DNA from: Viola odorata
Taxonomy: Eukaryota > Streptophyta > Magnoliopsida > Malpighiales > Violaceae
NCBI GenBank assembly: GCA_963691705.1
Contig: OY829540.1
Location: forward strand, 45,482,158-45,546,157
Direction: 5' to 3'
Length of the DNA: 64,000 bases
In this document: piece after piece, positions 1 through 13,014 of the stretch
How positions within the stretch are numbered: the first letter of the stretch is position 1
How the letters are laid out: each line of letters begins with the position of its first letter
Position numbers and translations under genes: made by a program
The notes under the pieces: model-generated
What the model saw: only the letters and a program-made list of their open reading frames with translations
Databases searched by the model: none
What the model was told of the DNA's origin: nothing

Positions 1-370
1 AGACAACATGTGCGGACGTGACCAAACACGATGTGAGGACGTGACCCTTCACAACGCTTCACAGACAACATGTGCGGACGTGACCAGACACAACATTAGC
101 AGACGACATGTGAGGACGTGACCAAACACAACATATAAAACACGATGTGGGGACGTGACCTTCACAACGCTTAACAGACAACATGTACAGACGTGACCAG
201 ACACAACATTATCTGACGACATGTGCGGACGTGACCAAACACGATGTGGGGACGTGACCCTTCACAACGCTTAACAGACAACATGTCCAGACGTGACCTG
301 ACACAACATTATCAGACGACATGTGCGGATGTGACCAAACACGATGTGGGGACGTGACCCTTCACAACGC
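1..370 (+). repeat. Tail of a HOR cut by the left window edge
   Basis: This stretch matches the end of the 987 bp units (compare 6540-6996). It runs through the CATATAAAACACG monomer and the ACATGTACAG monomer to the terminal GCGGATGTGACC unit. It lacks one W2-containing trimer before the terminal monomer and has private changes such as ATTAGCAG near 98 and ATGTCCAG near 273. No unique flank is visible. Confidence 0.85.
134..140 (+). other. TATAAAA motif inside a K-type monomer (recurring)
   Basis: A K variant with ACATATAAAACACG in place of ACATTAAAAACACG contains a TATA-box-like heptamer. It recurs about once per HOR and up to three times in the long type 3 units. Two copies (near 32100 and 37615) read CATATGAAAC and lose it. 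The match is short and could be chance; nothing else promoter-like was seen. Confidence 0.25.
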
Positions 371-2758
371 TTAACAGACAACATGTGCGGACGTGACCAG
401 ACACAACATTAAAAACACGATGTGGTGACGTGACCCTTCACAAAGCTTAACAGAGAACATGTGCAAACACAACATTAAAAACACGATGTGGGGACGTGAC
501 CCTTCACAACGCTTAACAGACAGCATGTGCAAACACAACATTAAAAACATGATGTGGGGACGTGACCCTTCACAACGCTTAACAGACAACATGTGCAGAC
601 ATGACCAGACACAACATTATCAGACGACATGTGCGGAAGTGACCAAACATATCATTAAAAACACGATGTGGGGACGTGACCCTTCACAACGCTTAACAGA
701 GAACATGTGCGGACGTGACCAGACACAACATTATCAGACGACATGTGCGGACGTGACCAAACACAACATTAAAAACACGATGTGTGGGCTTGACCCATCA
801 CAACGCTTAACAGACAACATGTGCAGACGTGACCAGACACAACATTATCAGACGACATGTGCGGATGTGACCAAACACGATGTGGGGACGTGACCCTTCA
901 CAACGCTTAACAGACAACATGTGCGGACGTGACCAGACACAACATTATCAGACGACATGTGCGGACGTGACCAAACACAACACTAAAAACACGATGTGTG
1001 GGCGTGACCCATCACAACGCTTAACAGACAACATGTGCAGACGTGACCTGACACAACATTATCAGACGACATGTGCGGATGTGACCAAGCACGATGTGGG
1101 GACGTGACCCTTCACAACGCTTAACAGACAACATGTGCGGACGTGACCAGACACAACATTAAAAATACGATGTGGTGACGTGACCCTTCACAAAGCTTAA
1201 CAGAGAACATGTGCAAACACAACATTAAAAACACGATGTGGGACGTGACCCTTCACAACGCTTAACAGACAACATGTGCAGACGTGACCAGACACAACAT
1301 TATCAGACGACATGTGCGGAAGTGACCAAACACAACATTAAAAACATGATGTGGGGACGTGACCCTTCACAACGCTTAACAGAGAACATGTGCGGACGTG
1401 ACCAGACACAACATTATCAGACGAATTGTGCGGACGTGACCAAACACAACATTAAAAACACGATGTGGGGACGTGACCCTTCACAACGCTTAACAGACAA
1501 CATGTGCGGACGTTACCAGACACAACATTATCAGACGACATGTGCGGACGCGACCAAAAACGATGTGGGGACGTGACCCTTCACAACTCTTAACAGGCAT
1601 CATGTGCGGACGTGACCAGACACAACATTATCAGACGACATGTGCGGATGTGAGCAAACACGATGTGGGGACGTGACCCTTCACAACGCTTAACAGACAA
1701 CATGTGCGGACGTGACCAAACACAACATTAAACATACGATGTGGGGACGTGACCTTTCACAACGCTTAACAGAAAACATGTGCAGACGTGACCAGACACA
1801 ACATTATTAGACGACATGTGCGGACGTGACCAAACACGATGTGAGGACGTAACCCTTCACAATGCTTACCAGACAACATGTGCGGACGTGACCAGACACA
1901 ACATTATCAGACGACATGTGCGGACGTGACCACACACAACCTTAAAAACAGGATGTGGGGACGTGACCCTTCACAACGCTTAACAAACGACATGTGCAGA
2001 CGTGACCAGACACAACATTATCAGACGACATGTGCGGACGTGACCAAACACGATATGGGGACATGACCCTTCAAAACGCTTAACAGACAACATGTGCGGA
2101 CGTGACCACACACAACATTAAAAACACGATGTGGGGACGTGACCCTTCACAACGCTTAACAGACGACATGTGCAGACTTGACTAGACACAACATTATCAG
2201 ATGACATGCGCGGACGTGACCAAACACAACATTAAAAATACGATGTGGGGACGTGACCCTTTAGAACGCTTAACAGACAACATGTGCGGACGTGACCAGA
2301 CACAACATTATCAGACGACATGTGCGGACGTGACCAAACACGATGTGAGGACGTGACCCTTCATAACGCTTCACAGACAACATGTGCGGACGTGACCAAA
2401 CACAACATATAAAACACGATGTGGGGACGTGACCTTCACAACGCTTAACAGACAACATGTACAGACGTGACCAGACACAACATTATCTGACGACATGTGC
2501 GGACGTGACCAAACACGATGTGGGGACGTGACCCTTCACAACGCTTAACAGACAATATGTGCGGACGTGACCAGACACAACATTATCAGACGACATGTGC
2601 GGACGTGACCAAACACAACATTAAAAACACGATGTGTGGGCGTGACCCATCACAACGCTTAACAGACAACATGTGCAGACGTGACCAGACACAACATTAT
2701 CAGACGACATGTGCGGATGTGACCAAACACGATGTGGGGACGTGACCCTTCACAACGC
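371..2758 (+). repeat. HOR type 1, 2388 bp
   Basis: Carries both type 1 marks: the CATATCATTAAAAACACG variant near 648 and a second AAGCTT at 1193-1198, 750 bp after the first. Relative to the type 1 units of the 3009 bp array it keeps a segment of about 404 bp (roughly 1930-2340, with CACACACAACCTTAAAAACA and an ATATGGGGACATGACCC monomer) and lacks one 38 bp monomer near 2395. It therefore looks like a less deleted relative of those units. Confidence 0.88.
420..590 (+). repeat. HOR landmark block: HindIII-bearing W, then J-W-J-W
   Basis: This 171 bp block marks the start of every HOR. It consists of a W variant (420-458) with GTGGTGACG and an AAGCTT at 443-448, a 27 bp J monomer (459-485), a W (486-524), a second J ending AACATG (525-551) and a W (552-590). 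J is K with a 10 bp loss of GGACGTGACC. I used the TT 72 bp upstream of AAGCTT as the HOR start throughout. The same block recurs 37 times in the window, once truncated (3746-3987) and once changed to AACAAG near the right edge (63615 unit). Confidence 0.92.
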
Positions 2759-3745
2759 TTAACAGACAACATGTGCGGACGTGACCAGACACAACATTAA
2801 AAACACGATGTGGTGACGTGACCCTTCACAAAGCTTAACAGAGAACATGTGCAAACACAACATTAAAAACACGATGTGGGGACGTGACCCTTCACAACGC
2901 TTAACAGACAGCATGTGCAAACACAACATTAAAAACATGATGTGGGGACGTGACCCTTCACAACGCTTAACAGACAACATGTGCAGACGTGACCAGACAC
3001 AACATTATCAGACGACATGTGCGGAAGTGACCAAACACAACATTGAAAACACGATGTGGGGACGTGACCCTTCACAACGCTTAACAGAGAACATGTGCGG
3101 ACGTGACCAGACACAACATTATCAGACGATATGTGCGGACGTGACCAAACACGATGTGGGGACGTGACCCTTCACAACGCTTAACAGACAACATGTGCGG
3201 ACGTGACCAGATACAGCATTATAAGACGACATGTGCGAACGTTACCAGACACAACATTATCAGACAACATGTGCGGACGTGACCAAACAAGATGTGAGGA
3301 CGTGACCCTTCACAACGCTTCACAGACAACATGTGCGGACGTGACCAGACACAACATTATCAGACGACATGTGAGGACGTGACCAAACACAACATATAAA
3401 ACACGATGTGGGGACGTGACCTTCACAACGCTTAACAGACAACATGTACAGACGTGACCAGACACAACATTATCTGACGACATGTGCGGACGTGACCAAA
3501 CTCGATGTGGGGACGTGACCCTTAACAACGCTTAACAGACAACATGTGCGGACGTGACCAGACACAACATTATCAGACGACATGTGCGGACGTGACCAAA
3601 CACAACATTAAAAACACGATGTGTGGGCGTGACCCATCACAACGCTTAACAGACAACATGTGCAGACGTGACCTGACACAACATTATCAGACGACATGTG
3701 CGGATGTGACCAAACACGATGTGGGGACGTGACCCTTCACAACGC
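2759..3745 (+). repeat. HOR type 2, 987 bp
   Basis: Same length and monomer order as the 987 bp units at 6010, 9019 and onward. It has the ATTGAAAAC variant and the CAGACGATATGTG change near 3125 typical of type 2. Private changes (GATACAGCATTATAAG near 3210, AAACAAGATGTGAGG near 3287, AAACTCGATG near 3499) set it apart from the more uniform copies to its right, so it looks like an older edge copy. Confidence 0.88.
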
Positions 3746-3987
3746 TTAACAGACAACATGTGCGGACGTGACCAGACACAACATTAAAAACACGATGTGG
3801 TGACGTGACCCTTCACAAAGCTTAACAGAGAACATGTGCAAACACAACATTAAAAACACGATGTGTGGGCGTGACCCATCACAACGCTTAATAGACAACA
3901 TGTGCAGACGTGACCAGACACAACATTATCAGACGACATGTACGGATGTGACCAAACACGATGTGGGGACGTGACCCTTCACAACGC
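3746..3987 (+). repeat. Truncated HOR, 242 bp, landmark joined directly to a HOR tail
   Basis: It begins with the landmark (AAGCTT near 3818, first J monomer) but after that J joins directly to a GTGTGGGCGTGACCC monomer. The rest (about 3862-3987), with TTAATAGAC and GTACGGATG, matches the end of type 1 units (compare 5884-6009). The body of the unit is missing, as expected from unequal exchange or deletion between two similar monomers. Confidence 0.85.
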
Positions 3988-6009
3988 TTAACAGACAACA
4001 TGTGCGGACATGACCAGACACAACATTAAAAACACGATGTGGTGACGTGACCCTTCACAAAGCTTAACAGAGAACATGTGCAAACACAACATTAAAAACA
4101 CGATGTGGGGACGTGACCCTTCACAACGCTTAACAGACAGCATGTGCAAACACAACATTAAAAACATGATGTGGGGACGTGACCCTTCACAACGCTTAAC
4201 AGACAACATGTGCAGACGTGACCAGACACAACATTATCAGACGACATGTGCGGAAGTGACCAAACATATCATTAAAAACACGATGTGGGGACGTGACCCT
4301 TCACAACGCTTAACAGAGAACATGTGCGGACGTGACCAGACACAACATTATCAGACGACATGTGCGGACGTGACCAAACACAACATTAAAAACACGATGT
4401 GTGGGCTTGACCCATCACAACGCTTAACAGACAACATGTGCAGACGTGACCAGACACAACATTATCAGACGACATGTGCGGATGTGACCAAACACGATGT
4501 GGGGACATGACCCTTCACAACGCTTAACAGACAACATGTGCGGACGTGACCAGACACAACATTATCAGACGACATGTGCGGACGTGACCAAACACAACAC
4601 TAAAAACACGATGTGTGCGCGTGACCCATAACAACGCTTAACAGACAACATCTGCAGACGTGACCTGACACAACATTATCAGACGACATGTGCGGATGTG
4701 ACCAAGCACGATGTGGGGACGTGACCCTTCACAACGCTTAACAGACAACATGTGCGGACGTGACCAGACACAACATTAAAAACACGATGTGGTGACGTGA
4801 CCCTTCACAAAGCTTAACAGAGAACATGTGCAAACACAACATTAAAAACACGATGTGGGACGTGACCCTTCACAACGCTTAACAGACAACATGTGCAGAC
4901 GTGACCAGACACAACATTATCAGACGACATGTGCGGAAGTGACCAAACACAACATTAAAAACACGATGTGGGGACGTGACCCTTCACAACGCTTAACAGA
5001 GAACATGTGCGGACGTGACCAGACACAACATTATCAGACGACATGTGCGGACGTGACCAAACACAACATTAAAAACACGATGTGGGGACGTGACCCTTCA
5101 CAACGCTTAACAGACAACATGTGCGGACGTTACCAGACACAACATTATCAGACGACATGTGCGGACGCGACCAAAAACGATGTGGGGACGTGACCCTTCA
5201 CAACTCTTAACAGGCATCATGTGCGGACGTGACCAGACACAACATTATCAGACGACATGTGCGGATGTGAGCAAACACGATGTGGGGACGTGACCCTTCA
5301 CAACGCTTAACAGACAACATGTGTGGACGTGACCAAACACAACATTAAACATACGATGTGGGGACGTGACCTTTCACAACGCTTAACAGAAAACATGTGC
5401 AGACGTGACCAGACACAACATTATTAGACGACATGTGCGGACGTGACCAAACACGATGTGAGGACGTAACCCTTCACAATGCTTACCAGACAACATGTGC
5501 GGACGTGACCAGACACAACATTATCAGACGACATGTGCGGACGTGACCAAACACGATGTGAGGACGTGACCCTTCATAACGCTTCACAGACAACATGTGA
5601 GGACGTGACCAGACACAACATTATCAGACGACATGTGAGGACGTGACCAAACACAACATATAAAACACGATGTGGGGACGTGACCTTCACAACGCTTAAC
5701 AGGCAACATGTACAGACGTGACCAGACACAACATTATCTGACGACATGTGCGGACGTGACCAAACACGATGTGGGGACGTGACCCTTCACAACGCTTAAC
5801 CGACAATATGTGCGGACGTGACCAGACACAACATTATCAGACGACATGTGCGGACGTGACCAAACACAACATTAAAAACACGATGTGTGGGCGTGACCCA
5901 TCACAACGCTTAATAGACAACATGTGCAGACGTGACCAGACACAACATTATCAGACGACATGTACGGATGTGACCAAACACGATGTGGGGACGTGACCCT
6001 TCACAACGC
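3988..6009 (+). repeat. HOR type 1 of 3009 bp copy 1, 2022 bp
   Basis: Carries CATATCATT near 4266 and a second AAGCTT at 4810-4815. Copy 1 private or ancestral states: GCGGACATGACC near 4008, GGGGACATGACC near 4501, GTGTGCGCGTGACC near 4613 where the other copies have GGGCGGGACC, GTGCGGACGTTACC near 5122 where the others have GTGCCGACG, and GTGTGGACGTG near 5321. Confidence 0.9.
4966..5079 (+). repeat. Exemplar full 114 bp W-G-K trimer
   Basis: This is a clean example of the basic trimer: W at 4966-5004 (39 bp), G at 5005-5042 (38 bp) and K at 5043-5079 (37 bp), followed by another W at 5080. The three share ATGTG, GGACGTGACC and CACAAC but differ in the second half (CGCTTAACAGA, ATTATCAGACG and ATTAAAAACACG). 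They therefore look like diverged copies of one ancestral monomer of about 38 bp that later amplified as a trimer. Confidence 0.93.
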
Positions 6010-6996
6010 TTAACAGACAACATGTGCGGACGTGACCAGACACAACATTAAAAACACGATGTGGTGACGTGACCCTTCACAAAGCTTAACAGAGAACATG
6101 TGCAAACACAACATTAAAAACACGATGTGGGGACGTGACCCTTCACAACGCTTAACAGACAGCATGTGCAAACACAACATTAAAAACATGATGTGGGGAC
6201 GTGACCCTTCACAACGCTTAACAGACAACATGTGCAGACGTGACCAGACACAACATTATCAGACGACATGTGCGGAAGTGACCAAACACAACATTGAAAA
6301 CACGATGTGGGGACGTGACCCTTCACAACGCTTAACAGAGAACATGTGCGGACGTGACCAGACACAACATTATCAGACGATATGTGCGGACGTGACCAAA
6401 CACGATGTGGGGACGTGACCCTTCACAACGCTTAACAGACAACATGTGCGGACGTGACCAGATACAACATTATAAGACGACATGTGCGAACGTTACCAGA
6501 CACAACATTATCAGACAACATGTGCGGACGTGACCAAACACGATGTGAGCGCGTGACCCTTCACAACGCTTCACAGACAACATGTGCGGACGTGACCAGA
6601 CACAACATTATCAGACGACATGTGAGGACGTGACCAAACACAACATATAAAACACGATGTGGGGACGTGACCTTCACAATGCTTAACAGACAACATGTAC
6701 AGACGTGACCAGACACAACATTATCTGACGACATGTGCGGACGTGACCAAACACGATGTGGGGACGTGACCCTTCACAACGCTTAACAGACAACATGTGC
6801 GGACGTGACCAGACACAACATTATCAGACGACATGTGCGGACGTGACCAAACACAACATTAAAAACACGATGTGTGGGCGTGACCCATCACAACGCTTAA
6901 CAGACAACATGTGCAGACGTGACCTGACACAACATTATCAGACGACATGTGCGGATGTGACCAAACACGATGTGGGGACGTGACCCTTCACAACGC
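6010..6996 (+). repeat. HOR type 2 of 3009 bp copy 1, 987 bp
   Basis: Has ATTGAAAAC, CAGACGATATGTG and the array-specific GATGTGAGCGCGTGACC near 6541, which the 2759 copy lacks (GAGGACGTGACC). Also carries the CACAATGCTTAAC change near 6676 shared by all five array copies. Confidence 0.9.
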
Positions 6997-9018
6997 TTAA
7001 CAGACAACATGTGCGGACGTGACCAGACACAACATTAAAAACACGATGTGGTGACGTGACCCTTCACAAAGCTTAACAGAGAACATGTGCAAACACAACA
7101 TTAAAAACACGATGTGGGGACGTGACCCTTCACAACGCTTAACAGACAGCATGTGCAAACACAACATTAAAAACATGATGTGGGGACGTGACCCTTCACA
7201 ACGCTTAACAGACAACATGTGCAGACGTGACCAGACACAACATTATCAGACGACATGCGCGGAAGTGACCAAACATATCATTAAAAACACGATGTGGGGA
7301 CGTGACCCTTCACAACGCTTAACAGAGAACATGTGCGGACGTGACCAGACACAACATTATCAGACGACATGTGCGGACGTGACCAAACACAACATTAAAA
7401 ACACGATGTGTGGGCTTGACCCATCACAACGCTTAACAGACAACATGTGCAGACGTGACCAGACACAACATTATCAGACGACATGTGCGGATGTGACCAA
7501 ACACGATGTGGGGACGTGACCCTTCACAACGCTTAACAGACAACATGTGCGGACGTGACCAGACACAACATTATCAGACGACATGTGCGGACGTGACCAA
7601 ACACAACACTAAAAACACGATGTGTGGGCGGGACCCATAACAACGCTTAACAGACAACATCTGCAGACGTGACCTGACACAACATTATCAGACGACATGT
7701 GCGGATGTGACCAAGCACGATGTGGGGACGTGACCCTTCACAACGCTTAACAGACAACATGTGCGGACGTGACCAGACACAACATTAAAAACACGATGTG
7801 GTGACGTGACCCTTCACAAAGCTTAACAGAGAACATGTGCAAACACAACATTAAAAACACGATGTGGGACGTGACCCTTCACAACGCTTAACAGACAACA
7901 TGTGCAGACGTGACCAGACACAACATTATCAGACGACATGTGCGGAAGTGACCAAACACAACATTAAAAACACGATGTGGGGACGTGACCCTTCACAACG
8001 CTTAACAGAGAACATGTGCGGACGTGACCAGACACAACATTATCAGACGACATGTGCGGACGTGACCAAACACAACATTAAAAACACGATGTGGGGACGT
8101 GACCCTTCACAACGCTTAACAGACAACATGTGCCGACGTTACCAGACACAACATTATCAGACGACATGTGCGGACGCGACCAAAAACGATGTGGGGACGT
8201 GACCCTTCACAACTCTTAACAGGCATCATGTGCGGACGTGACCAGACACAACATTATCAGACGACATGTGCGGATGTGAGCAAACACGATGTGGGGACGT
8301 GACCCTTCACAACGCTTAACAGACAACATGTGCGGACGTGACCAAACACAACATTAAACATACGATGTGGGGACGTGACCTTTCACAACGCTTAACAGAA
8401 AACATGTGCAGACGTGACCAGACACAACATTATTAGACGACATGTGCGGACGTGACCAAACACGATGTGAGGACGTAACCCTTCACAATGCTTACCAGAC
8501 AACATGTGCGGACGTGACCAGACACAACATTATCAGACGACATGTGCGGACGTGACCAAACACGATGTGAGGACGTGACCCTTCATAACGCTTCACAGAC
8601 AACATGTGAGGACGTGACCAGACACAACATTATCAGACGACATGTGAGGACGTGACCAAACACAACATATAAAACACGATGTGGGGACGTGACCTTCACA
8701 ACGCTTAACAGGCAACATGTACAGACGTGACCAGACACAACATTATCTGACGACATGTGCGGACGTGACCAAACACGATGTGGGGACGTGACCCTTCACA
8801 ACGCTTAACCGACAATATGTGCGGACGTGACCAGACACAACATTATCAGACGACATGTGCGGACGTGACCAAACACAACATTAAAAACACGATGTGTGGG
8901 CGTGACCCATCACAACGCTTAATAGACAACATGTGCAGACGTGACCAGACACAACATTATCAGACGACATGTACGGATGTGACCAAACACGATGTGGGGA
9001 CGTGACCCTTCACAACGC
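6997..9018 (+). repeat. HOR type 1 of 3009 bp copy 2, 2022 bp
   Basis: Carries GACATGCGCGGAAG near 7253, shared only with copy 3 of this array, plus GTGGGCGGGACC near 7623 and GTGCCGACGTTACC near 8131, shared by copies 2-5. The second AAGCTT is at 7819-7824. I found no difference from copy 3. Confidence 0.9.
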
Positions 9019-10005
9019 TTAACAGACAACATGTGCGGACGTGACCAGACACAACATTAAAAACACGATGTGGTGACGTGACCCTTCACAAAGCTTAACA
9101 GAGAACATGTGCAAACACAACATTAAAAACACGATGTGGGGACGTGACCCTTCACAACGCTTAACAGACAGCATGTGCAAACACAACATTAAAAACATGA
9201 TGTGGGGACGTGACCCTTCACAACGCTTAACAGACAACATGTGCAGACGTGACCAGACACAACATTATCAGACGACATGTGCGGAAGTGACCAAACACAA
9301 CATTGAAAACACGATGTGGGGACGTGACCCTTCACAACGCTTAACAGAGAACATGTGCGGACGTGACCAGACACAACATTATCAGACGATATGTGCGGAC
9401 GTGACCAAACACGATGTGGGGACGTGACCCTTCACAACGCTTAACAGACAACATGTGCGGACGTGACCAGATACAACATTATAAGACGACATGTGCGAAC
9501 GTTACCAGACACAACATTATCAGACAACATGTGCGGACGTGACCAAACACGATGTGAGCGCGTGACCCTTCACAACGCTTCACAGACAACATGTGCGGAC
9601 GTGACCAGACACAACATTATCAGACGACATGTGAGGACGTGACCAAACACAACATATAAAACACGATGTGGGGACGTGACCTTCACAATGCTTAACAGAC
9701 AACATGTACAGACGTGACCAGACACAACATTATCTGACGACATGTGCGGACGTGACCAAACACGATGTGGGGACGTGACCCTTCACAACGCTTAACAGAC
9801 AACATGTGCGGACGTGACCAGACACAACATTATCAGACGACATGTGCGGACGTGACCAAACACAACATTAAAAACACGATGTGTGGGCGTGACCCATCAC
9901 AACGCTTAACAGACAACATGTGCAGACGTGACCTGACACAACATTATCAGACGACATGTGCGGATGTGACCAAACACGATGTGGGGACGTGACCCTTCAC
10001 AACGC
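9019..10005 (+). repeat. HOR type 2 of 3009 bp copy 2, 987 bp
   Basis: Monomer order and the GAGCGCGTGACC and AATGCTTAAC variants match the other 987 bp array copies; no private change was seen. Confidence 0.9.
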
Positions 10006-12027
10006 TTAACAGACAACATGTGCGGACGTGACCAGACACAACATTAAAAACACGATGTGGTGACGTGACCCTTCACAAAGCTTAACAGAGAACATGTGCA
10101 AACACAACATTAAAAACACGATGTGGGGACGTGACCCTTCACAACGCTTAACAGACAGCATGTGCAAACACAACATTAAAAACATGATGTGGGGACGTGA
10201 CCCTTCACAACGCTTAACAGACAACATGTGCAGACGTGACCAGACACAACATTATCAGACGACATGCGCGGAAGTGACCAAACATATCATTAAAAACACG
10301 ATGTGGGGACGTGACCCTTCACAACGCTTAACAGAGAACATGTGCGGACGTGACCAGACACAACATTATCAGACGACATGTGCGGACGTGACCAAACACA
10401 ACATTAAAAACACGATGTGTGGGCTTGACCCATCACAACGCTTAACAGACAACATGTGCAGACGTGACCAGACACAACATTATCAGACGACATGTGCGGA
10501 TGTGACCAAACACGATGTGGGGACGTGACCCTTCACAACGCTTAACAGACAACATGTGCGGACGTGACCAGACACAACATTATCAGACGACATGTGCGGA
10601 CGTGACCAAACACAACACTAAAAACACGATGTGTGGGCGGGACCCATAACAACGCTTAACAGACAACATCTGCAGACGTGACCTGACACAACATTATCAG
10701 ACGACATGTGCGGATGTGACCAAGCACGATGTGGGGACGTGACCCTTCACAACGCTTAACAGACAACATGTGCGGACGTGACCAGACACAACATTAAAAA
10801 CACGATGTGGTGACGTGACCCTTCACAAAGCTTAACAGAGAACATGTGCAAACACAACATTAAAAACACGATGTGGGACGTGACCCTTCACAACGCTTAA
10901 CAGACAACATGTGCAGACGTGACCAGACACAACATTATCAGACGACATGTGCGGAAGTGACCAAACACAACATTAAAAACACGATGTGGGGACGTGACCC
11001 TTCACAACGCTTAACAGAGAACATGTGCGGACGTGACCAGACACAACATTATCAGACGACATGTGCGGACGTGACCAAACACAACATTAAAAACACGATG
11101 TGGGGACGTGACCCTTCACAACGCTTAACAGACAACATGTGCCGACGTTACCAGACACAACATTATCAGACGACATGTGCGGACGCGACCAAAAACGATG
11201 TGGGGACGTGACCCTTCACAACTCTTAACAGGCATCATGTGCGGACGTGACCAGACACAACATTATCAGACGACATGTGCGGATGTGAGCAAACACGATG
11301 TGGGGACGTGACCCTTCACAACGCTTAACAGACAACATGTGCGGACGTGACCAAACACAACATTAAACATACGATGTGGGGACGTGACCTTTCACAACGC
11401 TTAACAGAAAACATGTGCAGACGTGACCAGACACAACATTATTAGACGACATGTGCGGACGTGACCAAACACGATGTGAGGACGTAACCCTTCACAATGC
11501 TTACCAGACAACATGTGCGGACGTGACCAGACACAACATTATCAGACGACATGTGCGGACGTGACCAAACACGATGTGAGGACGTGACCCTTCATAACGC
11601 TTCACAGACAACATGTGAGGACGTGACCAGACACAACATTATCAGACGACATGTGAGGACGTGACCAAACACAACATATAAAACACGATGTGGGGACGTG
11701 ACCTTCACAACGCTTAACAGGCAACATGTACAGACGTGACCAGACACAACATTATCTGACGACATGTGCGGACGTGACCAAACACGATGTGGGGACGTGA
11801 CCCTTCACAACGCTTAACCGACAATATGTGCGGACGTGACCAGACACAACATTATCAGACGACATGTGCGGACGTGACCAAACACAACATTAAAAACACG
11901 ATGTGTGGGCGTGACCCATCACAACGCTTAATAGACAACATGTGCAGACGTGACCAGACACAACATTATCAGACGACATGTACGGATGTGACCAAACACG
12001 ATGTGGGGACGTGACCCTTCACAACGC
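10006..12027 (+). repeat. HOR type 1 of 3009 bp copy 3, 2022 bp
   Basis: Shares GACATGCGCGGAAG (near 10262) with copy 2, which marks copies 2 and 3 as the most recent pair. The second AAGCTT is at 10828-10833. Confidence 0.9.
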
Positions 12028-13014
12028 TTAACAGACAACATGTGCGGACGTGACCAGACACAACATTAAAAACACGATGTGGTGACGTGACCCTTCACAA
12101 AGCTTAACAGAGAACATGTGCAAACACAACATTAAAAACACGATGTGGGGACGTGACCCTTCACAACGCTTAACAGACAGCATGTGCAAACACAACATTA
12201 AAAACATGATGTGGGGACGTGACCCTTCACAACGCTTAACAGACAACATGTGCAGACGTGACCAGACACAACATTATCAGACGACATGTGCGGAAGTGAC
12301 CAAACACAACATTGAAAACACGATGTGGGGACGTGACCCTTCACAACGCTTAACAGAGAACATGTGCGGACGTGACCAGACACAACATTATCAGACGATA
12401 TGTGCGGACGTGACCAAACACGATGTGGGGACGTGACCCTTCACAACGCTTAACAGACAACATGTGCGGACGTGACCAGATACAACATTATAAGACGACA
12501 TGTGCGAACGTTACCAGACACAACATTATCAGACAACATGTGCGGACGTGACCAAACACGATGTGAGCGCGTGACCCTTCACAACGCTTCACAGACAACA
12601 TGTGCGGACGTGACCAGACACAACATTATCAGACGACATGTGAGGACGTGACCAAACACAACATATAAAACACGATGTGGGGACGTGACCTTCACAATGC
12701 TTAACAGACAACATGTACAGACGTGACCAGACACAACATTATCTGACGACATGTGCGGACGTGACCAAACACGATGTGGGGACGTGACCCTTCACAACGC
12801 TTAACAGACAACATGTGCGGACGTGACCAGACACAACATTATCAGACGACATGTGCGGACGTGACCAAACACAACATTAAAAACACGATGTGTGGGCGTG
12901 ACCCATCACAACGCTTAACAGACAACATGTGCAGACGTGACCTGACACAACATTATCAGACGACATGTGCGGATGTGACCAAACACGATGTGGGGACGTG
13001 ACCCTTCACAACGC
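12028..13014 (+). repeat. HOR type 2 of 3009 bp copy 3, 987 bp
   Basis: Matches the copy 2 type 2 unit with no difference that I could see. Confidence 0.9.

Noticed and set aside
64..80. ATTAAA within K monomers as a polyadenylation signal
   Set aside because: It occurs in nearly every K monomer as part of ACATTAAAAAC, has no associated gene, and is expected from the repeat itself.
459..893. Open reading frames of 60-144 codons on both strands as genes
   Set aside because: They are repeated in nearly identical form dozens of times, lie on both strands of the same DNA, start and stop at monomer-type junctions, and show no constraint between copies. They follow from a 114 bp period and few stop codons.
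6997..13014. Assembly artefact as the cause of identical 3009 bp copies 2 and 3
   Set aside because: It cannot be excluded without reads. However, the other copies carry private changes at distinct sites and boundaries are in register, which favours real tandem copies; kept as a caveat only.
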